6,505 nt of DNA from Betaproteobacteria bacterium (GCA_025355395.1 JANXZT010000350.1:1-6505); one strand, 5' to 3'. Numbered from the stretch's first letter, positions 1 through 5,491 are shown. A program made the numbers and translations. Notes: a model not told the origin generated them from the sequence alone.

Positions 1-32
1 CGAAGAAAGACCGTCAGAAAATCGCCGCCTGA
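1..32 (+). CDS. possible C-terminal end of an upstream gene (partial)
   Basis: Read in the third frame, the first bases give KKDRQKIAA followed by a TGA stop at 30-32. The codons (GCC GCC TGA at the end) suit a GC-rich coding region, and non-coding repeat DNA begins shortly afterwards, as expected past the end of a gene. Nine residues are far too few to name a family. The other two plus-strand frames stay open past this point and run into the repeats, so they are less likely to be coding. This is a weak call. Confidence 0.3.
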   Translation, partial: KKDRQKIAA

Positions 33-66
33 TCAGAGCGCCGTACACAACATTTGACAATATCTC

Positions 67-128
67 CAGTGGCGACGCCCCACCGTCATCCCTGCGACAG
101 TGGCGACGCCCCACCGTCATCCCTGCGA
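67..128. repeat. 31-bp tandem duplication, two copies
   Basis: Two identical 31-bp copies lie head to tail at 67-97 and 98-128. Each contains GGCGACGCCCCACCGTCAT and ends at CCCTGCGA. Only the second copy continues into the right arm of a palindrome (to 137), so the first copy looks like a duplicated left half of a palindrome unit. It lies in non-coding DNA between the possible gene end at 32 and the transporter gene. Confidence 0.85.
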
Positions 129-145
129 ACGCAGGGACCCATTTT
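115..145 (-). repeat. palindrome unit, variant arms, reverse orientation
   Basis: The core TCCCTGCG-AA-CGCAGGGA (120-137) is a perfect 8-bp inverted repeat. It is flanked by CGTCA on the left and CCCATTTT on the right. This is the same flank layout as the ATTCCC-type palindromes elsewhere in the window, but with compensated changes in both arms. Keeping pairing while changing sequence suggests that the hairpin matters. It faces the unit at 173-204. On the plus strand a GC-rich hairpin followed by CCCATTTT also resembles a weak intrinsic terminator for a gene ending near 32. Confidence 0.7.
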
Positions 146-172
146 GACTTTGAGCCGGCCTAGTCGAATTGT

Positions 173-204
173 AAAAATGGATTCCCGCGTGCGCGGGAAT
201 GACG
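173..204 (+). repeat. dRS3-like palindrome unit, forward orientation
   Basis: The 20-bp core at 181-200 fits ATTCCC-N8-GGGAAT with 9-bp arms (ATTCCCGCG / CGCGGGAAT). It is preceded by AAAAATGG and followed by GACG. The same block recurs at least seven more times in the window. It is oriented head to head with the reverse unit at 115-145, with about 27 bp between them. Confidence 0.85.
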
Positions 205-294
205 AAGCGATGGGTGACGAAATGGTGGTGGGAATGACGAAGCGACGGGTGACGGAATGGTGGCGGGAATGACGAAACGAAGGGTGACGAAAGG
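195..294. repeat. 35-bp imperfect tandem array, about 2.9 copies
   Basis: Three copies start at 195, 230 and 265 with GGGAATGACGAA, then a short variable step, GGGTGACG, and a tail like GAATGGTGG. The third copy is slightly truncated. The first copy starts inside the right arm of the 181-200 palindrome, so the array seems to have grown from a half-palindrome plus its 3' flank. It ends just before the transporter stop codon at 309-311. I see no ORF here that resembles a protein. Confidence 0.8.
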
Positions 295-308
295 CAGCGT
301 CATCCTCA

Positions 309-1532
309 TCAAGCGGGACGCGCGGCGAGCGGGCGCACAATCGCGCGCTCGTCCACCGGAAGGTTCAGCAATCCGGCCACCACACCCAGCCCGATCGACA
401 GCCACCACACAACGTCGTAGCTTCCCGTCGTATCGTAGAGCTTGCCGCCAAGCCACGCACCGAGGAAGCTGCCCATCTGGTGGCTGAAGAACGTGATGCC
501 GGAGAGCATCGCCATGTACCTCACGCCGAACACCTGCGCGACGATGCCGTTGGTCGGCGGCACCGTGGACAACCACAATAATCCCAGCGCGATCGAGAAC
601 GCGTACACCGTGGTCGCGGTGAGGGGCAGCAGGATGAAAAGCAGGATCACTGCCGTGCGCGCGAAATAGATCGCCGACAGGATGTATCGCTTCGGCATGC
701 GGCTGCCGAGCCAACCCGCCGAAAAGGTGCCGGCGATGTTGAAAAGCCCGATCAGCGCCAATGCCGTGACGCTCACATGGGTGGCGAATCCATGATCGGA
801 GAGATAGGCCGGCAGATGCACGCCGATAAATACGACCTGAAACCCGCACACAAAAAAGCCGATGGTGAGCAGCACGTAACCGCGGTGGCCGAGCGCTTCG
901 CGCACCGCTTCGCCCGCCGACTGCTTGTGCATATGAGCGTGTGATTCGCGGCGCTCCACCAGCGCGGCGGCGAGCGGCGCCATCAGCAGCGCGATCGCCG
1001 CAAGGAACAACAAGGCGCCGTACCAGCCGAGGTGCGACAGCATGGTCTGGGTCAAAGGCAGGAGCGCGAACTGCCCGAAGGAGCCTGCCGCCGCGGAAAT
1101 GCCGAGCGCCATGCTGCGCTTTTCCGGCGGGAATGTTCGCCCGAGCACGCCCTGCACCACGCTGAAGGTGACGCCGGAAAGTCCGGCGCCGATCAACACG
1201 CCGCCGGTCAGCACCATCATGAGCGGCGTGCCCGCGTGCGCCATCAGCACCAGGCCGAGCGCATACAGCGCCGTTCCGCCCAGCACCATGCGGTGCGCGC
1301 CGTACTTGTCGGCGAGCATGCCGGCAAAAGGCAGCGTCACACCCCACATCAAATTCTGTACCGCCAGTGCGAGAGCAAAGGTTTCGCGTCCCCAATGGAG
1401 ATCCGCGCTCATCGGCTGCAGGAACAGTCCGAACCCGTGGCGGATGCCCAGTGAGAGCGTCAGGATGAGGCCGCCGCAGATCAGCACGACCGTCGGGGTG
1501 CGCCAATCGGCGCGGTTAGCGGAAAGCGTCAT
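309..1532 (-). CDS. MFS transporter, 12 TM helices (YcxA/monocarboxylate-type)
   Basis: This 407-residue integral membrane protein belongs to the major facilitator superfamily. Hydrophobic segments fit 12 helices in two six-helix halves (helix 1 about residues 13-35). The MFS signature loop between helices 2 and 3 is clear at residues 71-81 (GMLADKYGAHR), and a weaker counterpart (GWLGSRMPKR) sits at 273-282. A central hydrophilic loop (about 192-217) has a histidine cluster, HAHMH at 198-202. I chose ATG 1532 because an AAGGA ribosome binding site lies five bases upstream. ATG 1538 would overlap that site, and the longer GTG-started reading (1652) adds an arginine-rich tail without family character. 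The RHGFGLFLQPM and PPTNGIVAQVFG style suggests the YcxA/monocarboxylate or oxalate-formate antiporter branch. The substrate cannot be assigned. It lies 120 bp downstream of glpK on the same strand, so co-transcription is possible but glycerol uptake is not implied. Confidence 0.9.
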   Translation of the reverse strand: MTLSANRADWRTPTVVLICGGLILTLSLGIRHGFGLFLQPMSADLHWGRETFALALAVQNLMWGVTLPFAGMLADKYGAHRMVLGGTALYALGLVLMAHAGTPLMMVLTGGVLIGAGLSGVTFSVVQGVLGRTFPPEKRSMALGISAAAGSFGQFALLPLTQTMLSHLGWYGALLFLAAIALLMAPLAAALVERRESHAHMHKQSAGEAVREALGHRGYVLLTIGFFVCGFQVVFIGVHLPAYLSDHGFATHVSVTALALIGLFNIAGTFSAGWLGSRMPKRYILSAIYFARTAVILLFILLPLTATTVYAFSIALGLLWLSTVPPTNGIVAQVFGVRYMAMLSGITFFSHQMGSFLGAWLGGKLYDTTGSYDVVWWLSIGLGVVAGLLNLPVDERAIVRPLAARPA

Positions 1533-1537
1533 TTGCA

Positions 1538-1542
1538 TCCTT
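1538..1542 (-). promoter_or_regulatory. ribosome binding site of the MFS gene
   Basis: On the minus strand AAGGA is followed by a five-base spacer and ATG at 1532. This spacing favours the 1532 start over ATG 1538 and over the GTG at 1652. Confidence 0.6.
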
Positions 1543-1652
1543 ACCGAGGATCGCGAAAATACGCGACGCAGGAAATCTGGATATCGTCGTCCCCGCCCCC
1601 GACTCAAGCACTCGAGGGCAGGCTGCGGCGGGGGCCCAGAGTCGTTGATCAC

Positions 1653-3131
1653 TCATGCCCAACCCTTGGTGCGCTCGACGGCCTTGCTCCAGCGTCCCTG
1701 GAGCTCCGCCGCGTGCTCGCGCGACATCGCCGGCTCGAAGCGCCGATCGACGTGCCAGTTGGCGGCGACGTCGCTCGCATCCTTCCAGTAGCCGACGGCA
1801 AGACCCGCAAGATATCCCGCACCCAGCGCCGTCGTCTCGAGCACCTTGGGGCGCACTACGGGGACGCCCAGCAGGTCCGCCTGAAATTGCATCAGGAGAT
1901 TATTGGCCGCCGCGCCACCGTCGACGCGCAACTCTTTCAACGTCATGCCCGCATCCTTTTGCATGGCCGCGAGCACCTCGGCCGTCTGGAACGCGATCGA
2001 TTCCAACGCCGCTCGCGCGATATGTCCGGCGCTCGCACCTCGGGTGAGGCCAAAAATGGCACCGCGGGCATAGGCGTCCCAATGCGGCGCACCGAGTCCG
2101 GCGAACGCCGGCACCAGATAGACGCCGCCATTGTCCTGCACGCTTGCGGCCAGCGCCTCGACTTCCGGCGCGGTACGTATGAGTTGCAAGCCATCGCGCA
2201 GCCACTGCACCACCGCGCCCGCGATGAAGACGCTGCCTTCGAGTGCGTAGTCGGTGCGACCGGCGCGTTGCCATGCCACCGTAGTCAGCAATTTGTTGTG
2301 CGAGGTCACCGCGCGGTCCCCGGTATTGAGCAGCAGGAAACAGCCCGTGCCGTAGGTATTCTTGGCGAGCCCGGGCGAGTGACACGCCTGGCCGAAAAGC
2401 GCCGCCTGCTGATCTCCTGCCATCCCGGCGATCGGTACGCGGCTCGCATCGAGCACCATTTCACCGCATACACCGGACGAGGGTGTGACCTGCGGCAGCA
2501 CGCTGCGCGGAATATCGAGGAGAGCGAGAAGATCATCGTCCCAAGCCCCCGCACGGATGTCGTAGAGCATGGTGCGGCTCGCGTTCGACGGGTCGGTCAC
2601 GTGCCGCGTGCCGCCGGTCATGTTCCAGACGAGCCAGGTATCGATCGTCCCGAAGGCGAGTTCACCACGCGCGGCGCGCAATCGGGCGCCGGGCACGGTG
2701 TCGAGAAGCCACTTCAACTTGGTGCCGGAAAAATAGGCATCGATGACCAGGCCCGTCTTGGCGGCGATGTTCGCGGCGTGGCCCGCGGCGCGCAGCGCAT
2801 CGCACAAGGGCGCGGTGCGGCGATCCTGCCACACGATGGCGTTGGCCAGCGGCTTGCCGGTGACGCGGTCCCACAGCACCGTTGTCTCCCGCTGATTGGC
2901 GATGCCGATCGCCGCGATGTCGGCCGCGCCGATGCGCGCCTTGGCCATCGCCTCGTGCAGCACGCCCGATTGCGTCGCCCAGATCTCCATCGGATCGTGC
3001 TCGACCCAACCGGGTTGTGGAAAATGTTGGGCGAATTCCTGCTGCGCCACCGCGTGCACCCGGCCCTGGTGATCGAAGACCAGGGCGCGCGAGCTGGTGG
3101 TTCCCTGGTCGAGCGCGAGGATGAAGGACAT
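1653..3131 (-). CDS. glpK: glycerol kinase
   Basis: Cytoplasmic FGGY-family kinase of 492 residues, the usual GlpK length, phosphorylating glycerol with ATP to sn-glycerol 3-phosphate. The ATP phosphate-binding loop DQGTTSSR is at residues 8-15. Residues matching the E. coli glycerol site are R81, E82, W101, Y133, the catalytic base D240 with Q241, and F265. The first FGGY signature is around YFSGTKLKWLLD (133-144) and the second around GGAAANNLLMQFQADLLG (405-422). The E. coli fructose-1,6-bisphosphate loop GGKGGTR is missing: residues 224-231 read EMVLDASR, about three residues shorter. The C-terminal region that contacts EIIA-Glc in E. coli also differs (AMSREHA). Allosteric control of the enteric type is therefore unlikely. 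An in-frame TGA lies just upstream, so ATG 3131 is the start, although its Shine-Dalgarno is weak. It is divergent from sucC and upstream of the MFS gene. No glpD, glpF or glpR is in view. Confidence 0.97.
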   Translation of the reverse strand: MSFILALDQGTTSSRALVFDHQGRVHAVAQQEFAQHFPQPGWVEHDPMEIWATQSGVLHEAMAKARIGAADIAAIGIANQRETTVLWDRVTGKPLANAIVWQDRRTAPLCDALRAAGHAANIAAKTGLVIDAYFSGTKLKWLLDTVPGARLRAARGELAFGTIDTWLVWNMTGGTRHVTDPSNASRTMLYDIRAGAWDDDLLALLDIPRSVLPQVTPSSGVCGEMVLDASRVPIAGMAGDQQAALFGQACHSPGLAKNTYGTGCFLLLNTGDRAVTSHNKLLTTVAWQRAGRTDYALEGSVFIAGAVVQWLRDGLQLIRTAPEVEALAASVQDNGGVYLVPAFAGLGAPHWDAYARGAIFGLTRGASAGHIARAALESIAFQTAEVLAAMQKDAGMTLKELRVDGGAAANNLLMQFQADLLGVPVVRPKVLETTALGAGYLAGLAVGYWKDASDVAANWHVDRRFEPAMSREHAAELQGRWSKAVERTKGWA

Positions 3132-3164
3132 GGCGGCGATATTCGATCACGATGGCACACGCGG

Positions 3165-3194
3165 TTGCGGCTCGCCCGCGCGGCAGCTTAAAAT
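3165..3194 (+). promoter_or_regulatory. candidate sigma70-type promoter for sucC
   Basis: TTGCGG (3165-3170), an 18-base gap and TAAAAT (3189-3194) loosely match -35 and -10 boxes. The -10 matches five of six consensus bases and the -35 only three of six. If used, transcripts would carry the whole 102-bp repeat element in the sucC leader. It is a guess from sequence only. Confidence 0.2.
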
Positions 3195-3236
3195 CCAAGG
3201 TTATGGCGGTCGAGCGGCATTGTAACCACCGAAAGT

Positions 3237-3338
3237 AGGGTCAGAGACGACTTTCCCAGCGAACACGCGGAATGAAGCGACTTTCCCAGCGAACACGCGG
3301 AATGAAGCGCCAATCACAGGAAAGTCGTCTCTGACCCT
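3237..3338. repeat. 102-bp element with 20-bp terminal inverted repeats and internal tandem copies
   Basis: The arms at 3237-3256 and 3319-3338 are perfect 20-bp inverted repeats, AGGGTCAGAGACGACTTTCC and its complement. Between and partly overlapping them are two identical 30-bp tandem copies, 3248-3277 and 3278-3307. Each starts with CGACTTTCC, the inner part of the left arm. Each copy also contains an imperfect hairpin, TTCC-CA-GCG-AACA-CGC-GGAA, resembling a decayed ATTCCC-type palindrome. There is no ORF inside. The GGGTCAGA...TCTGACCC end is reminiscent of REP/MITE-type elements served by REP-associated tyrosine transposases, but no such gene is in this window. It ends 29 bases before the sucC start, so it probably lies in the sucC leader or promoter. 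Confidence 0.85.
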
Positions 3339-3356
3339 GCTTTTCCCATTCTCATC

Positions 3357-3361
3357 AGGAG
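3357..3361 (+). promoter_or_regulatory. ribosome binding site of sucC
   Basis: AGGAG with a six-base spacer precedes TTG at 3368. Together with the conserved N-terminus that follows, it fixes an unusual TTG start codon. Confidence 0.8.
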
Positions 3362-3367
3362 CCGCTC

Positions 3368-4534
3368 TTGAAAATCCATGAATACCAGGGCAAGGAAATA
3401 TTTCGGCGCTACGGCATGGCTACGCCTCGCGGTATCCCGGCGTTCAACGTCGACGAAGCGGTGAAGGCGGCGCAGGCGCTCGGCGGTCCGGTGTGGGTGG
3501 TCAAGGCCCAGATCCATGCGGGGGGACGGGGCAAGGGTGGGGGGGTGAAACTCGCCCGCTCGATCGACGAGGTGCGCGATCTTTCGAGCCAGATTCTCGG
3601 CATGCAACTCGTTACGCACCAGACCAGCCCCGCCGGCCAGAAGGTGCGCCGGCTGCTGATCGAAGACGGGGCGGACATTCGCAAGGAGCTCTACATCGGC
3701 ATGGTGGTGGATCGCGCGACACAGCGCGTGGTGCTGATGGCGAGCTCCGAAGGCGGGATGGACATCGAGGAAGTTGCCGCCAAGACGCCCGAGAAGATCC
3801 ACAAGGTATTCATCGACCCCGCGACGGGGTTGAGCACTGCTGAAGTCGACGAGGTCGCGCGCAAGATCGGCATTCCCGACGCCAGCCTGCCGCAGGCGCG
3901 GCAGATGCTGCAGGGTCTCTATCGGGCCTTTGTCGAAGCCGATGCATCCCTCGCCGAGATCAATCCCCTGATCGTGACCGGCGACGGGCGGATTGTCGCG
4001 CTCGATGCCAAGCTCAATTTCGATTCCAACGCGCTTTTCCGTCACCCCGACATCGTCGAGATGCGTGACCTGGACGAGGAAGATCCGGCGGAGATCGAGG
4101 CCTCGAAGTACGACCTCTCGTACATCTCGCTCGATGGCAACATCGGCTGTCTCGTCAATGGCGCGGGCCTTGCGATGGCGACGATGGACACGATCAAGCT
4201 CTATGGCGGCGAGCCCGCGAACTTCCTCGATGTTGGCGGTGGCGCTACGGCCGAGAAGGTCACCGAAGCCTTCAAGATCATGCTGAAGAATCCGGGCCTC
4301 AAGGCCATCCTGGTCAACATCTTCGGCGGGATCATGAAATGCGACACCATCGCCGAAGGAGTGATTGCCGCCTCGAAGGCGGTGGGGCTGTCGGTGCCGC
4401 TGGTGGTGCGGATGAAGGGCACCAACGAAGATCTCGGCCGCAAGATTCTTGCCGATTCCGGGCTGCCGATCATCAGTGCGAACAACATGGCCGAGGCGGC
4501 GGAAAAAGTAGTGGCGGCCGCGAAAGGGACATAG
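3368..4534 (+). CDS. sucC: succinyl-CoA synthetase (ADP-forming) beta subunit
   Basis: Cytoplasmic TCA-cycle enzyme subunit that, with SucD, interconverts succinyl-CoA and succinate while forming ATP or GTP. At 388 residues it equals E. coli SucC in length. The N-terminus MKIHEYQGKEIFRRYG matches the family, so the TTG start is genuine; a ribosome binding site lies six bases upstream. The ATP-grasp domain spans about residues 1-235, with the nucleotide-binding lysine K46 and glycine-rich loop GGRGKGGG (52-59). The Mg-nucleotide ligands N199 and D213 and the conserved E197 are present. The C-terminal CoA-ligase domain carries the beta power helix after DVGGGATAEK (288-297) and the IFGGIMKCDTIAEG stretch (318-331). 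No damage is visible. Its partner sucD lies 1.2 kb downstream instead of immediately adjacent, because repeat DNA and a GIY-YIG gene intervene. Confidence 0.98.
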   Translation: MKIHEYQGKEIFRRYGMATPRGIPAFNVDEAVKAAQALGGPVWVVKAQIHAGGRGKGGGVKLARSIDEVRDLSSQILGMQLVTHQTSPAGQKVRRLLIEDGADIRKELYIGMVVDRATQRVVLMASSEGGMDIEEVAAKTPEKIHKVFIDPATGLSTAEVDEVARKIGIPDASLPQARQMLQGLYRAFVEADASLAEINPLIVTGDGRIVALDAKLNFDSNALFRHPDIVEMRDLDEEDPAEIEASKYDLSYISLDGNIGCLVNGAGLAMATMDTIKLYGGEPANFLDVGGGATAEKVTEAFKIMLKNPGLKAILVNIFGGIMKCDTIAEGVIAASKAVGLSVPLVVRMKGTNEDLGRKILADSGLPIISANNMAEAAEKVVAAAKGT

Positions 4535-4598
4535 CGCATGCATCGTCATGCATTTGCGCCTTCGGCGAATGCTGCTGCGGAGGTGTGCGGAAAATGAC

Positions 4599-4629
4599 AA
4601 AATGGATTCCCGCGGTCGCGGGAATGACG
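4599..4629 (+). repeat. dRS3-like palindrome unit, forward orientation
   Basis: The 20-bp core at 4606-4625 is ATTCCCGCG-GT-CGCGGGAAT, flanked by AAAATGG and GACG. It is the first repeat after the sucC stop. The 64 bases between sucC and this unit hold only a weak hairpin (4550-4572) without a T-run. Confidence 0.85.
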
Positions 4630-4630
4630 A

Positions 4631-4916
4631 GCGGATATGGCACTCCAGCTAGCCGATTGGCGGATACGCTCTTCGTATGCCCGCGACGCAGAATGAGACA
4701 TCCCGCCGTCGTCATTCCCGGGTTCGCGGGAATCTATTTTCATGGAGAAGCAGTTCTGTGTATACATGCTGGCGCGGATGTGGCACTCCAGCTAGCCGAT
4801 TGGCAGATACGCTCGTCGTATGCCCGCGACGCAGAATGAGACATCCCACCATCGTCATTCCCGCGAACGCGGGAATCCATTTTTATGCAGAGGCAGTTCT
4901 GTGTATACATGCTTGC
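4631..4916. repeat. 143-bp direct duplication, two copies about 91% identical
   Basis: Copy one is 4631-4773 and copy two is 4774-4916. They align without gaps at an offset of 143, and I count 13 differences. Each holds a leader with GGCACTCCAGCTAGCCGATT, a reverse-oriented palindrome (4714-4733 and 4857-4876), and the start of a GIY-YIG gene (ATG at 4742 and 4885). Only the second copy continues into the full gene. Several differences fall inside the palindrome: copy one has ATTCCCGGG-TT-CGCGGGAAT, with a weaker stem. Confidence 0.9.
4742..4795 (+). pseudogene. truncated 5' remnant of the GIY-YIG gene
   Basis: The frame from ATG 4742 reads MEKQFCVYMLA, matching MQRQFCVYMLA of the intact gene 143 bp downstream. 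It then runs into the second repeat copy and stops at a TAG (4793-4795) after 17 codons. It lacks the YTG motif, the conserved arginine and the catalytic glutamate, so it cannot be a functional nuclease. It is a by-product of the 143-bp duplication. Confidence 0.7.
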
Positions 4917-5208
4917 AAGTGCGCCGCGCGGTACGCTGTATACCGGCGTGACTTCGAACCTCGTCCAGCGGGTCGCGCAGCATAAAGCAAAGCTGGTCGA
5001 AGGGTTTTCCAGCAGATATGGCCTCGATAAGCTGGTGTGGTACGAATTGCATGACACCGCAGAAACCGCAATCCTCCGGGAAAAGCAACTCAAACGATGG
5101 AAGCGGCTTTGGAAGATCAAATTGATCGAATCGACGAATTGCCATTGGCGCGACTTGTTTGAAGATGTTGTGGGGTAAAAATGGATTCCCGCGTTTGCGG
5201 GAATGACG
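4853..5208. mobile_element. candidate GIY-YIG mobile unit bounded by 33-bp inverted repeats
   Basis: The segment 4853-4885 is the reverse complement of 5176-5208 with a single mismatch over 33 bp. Each end contains a dRS3-type 20-bp palindrome (4857-4876 and 5185-5204) with flanks CGTC and CCATTTTTA. The inner ends touch the gene: the first base of the GIY-YIG ATG is the last base of the left repeat, and its TAA stop is the first three bases of the right repeat. The 356-bp unit is thus gene plus inverted repeats with nothing else. No target-site duplication was recognised, because the flanks are related repeat DNA. Calling it mobile is inference. Confidence 0.5.
4885..5178 (+). CDS. small GIY-YIG endonuclease-like protein
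   Basis: This 97-residue protein matches the stand-alone single-domain GIY-YIG family (YhbQ/UPF0213-like). The two motif strands appear as VYML (7-10) and LYTGVT (18-23), variants of GIY and YIG. The conserved arginine R29, histidine H33 in QHK, the metal-binding glutamate E66 in REKQLK, and the closing WRDL (88-91) are all present, so the active site looks complete. The C-terminal half is basic (KQLKRWKRLWKIK), fitting nucleic-acid contact. The family cleaves DNA, but the role of these small solo members is not firmly known. The gene is bracketed by a 33-bp inverted repeat that abuts both start and stop codons. Its only Shine-Dalgarno-like bases (GGGAA, 4871-4875) lie in the right arm of the upstream palindrome, so translation may be hairpin-controlled. 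It sits between sucC and sucD in the same direction. Confidence 0.9.
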   Translation: MQRQFCVYMLASAPRGTLYTGVTSNLVQRVAQHKAKLVEGFSSRYGLDKLVWYELHDTAETAILREKQLKRWKRLWKIKLIESTNCHWRDLFEDVVG

Positions 5209-5491
5209 GTGGCAAGTAGCGAATGTAGTGACATGCGCAAGGCGGAAAAATGGATTCCCGCGTTTGCGGGAATGACGATGGCAAGTAGCGAATGTGGTGA
5301 CATGCGTAAGGCGGAAAAAGTGGATTCCCGCGTTCGCGGGAATGACGGCGGCAGGTGGCGAATGCGGTGACATGCGCAAGGCGGTAAAAATGGATTCCCG
5401 CGTTCGCGGGAATGACGATGGCAGGTAGCGAATGTAGTGACATGCGTAAGGCGGAAAAAGTGGATTCCCGTGTTCGAAGTGATGACTGTGG
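5176..5491. repeat. 70-bp tandem palindrome array, about 4.5 units
   Basis: Palindrome cores start at 5185, 5254, 5324, 5394 and 5464, giving periods of 69, 70, 70 and 70. Each unit is AAAA(A/G)TGG, the 20-bp palindrome, GACG, then a linker of about 36 bp with GGCA(A/G)GT(A/G)GCGAATG and GTGACATGCG(C/T)AAGGCGG. The first unit doubles as the right inverted repeat of the GIY-YIG unit. The fifth palindrome (5464-5483) is decayed in its right arm and has no linker. The linkers are conserved rather than unique, and no ORF is credible here. Confidence 0.9.

Noticed and set aside
160..1506. 448-codon minus-strand ORF overlapping the transporter
   Set aside because: It is an out-of-frame shadow of the MFS gene that runs on into repeats and lacks membrane helices or family motifs.
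1591..1643. GC-rich inverted segments between glpK and the MFS gene
   Set aside because: The 7-bp arms CCCCGCC/GGCGGGG are about 30 bases apart and of low complexity, which is expected by chance in such GC-rich DNA.
1533..3191. 552-codon plus-strand ORF antisense to glpK
   Set aside because: It is rich in Arg, His and Gly, has no recognisable domain and is a shadow of a complete glpK.
4550..4572. Hairpin GCATT-(TG)-CGCC-TTC-GGCG-AATGC after sucC as a terminator
   Set aside because: The stem is interrupted by a two-base bulge and no T-run follows, so an intrinsic terminator is not supported.
3314..4600. 428-codon ORF antisense to sucC
   Set aside because: Its composition is that of a GC-rich shadow frame, and sucC on the other strand is a full-length conserved enzyme.
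5176..5491. Regular repeat-spacer array that superficially resembles CRISPR
   Set aside because: The spacers of about 36 bp are nearly identical from unit to unit instead of unique, the repeats are dRS3-type palindromes found singly elsewhere, and no cas gene is present.
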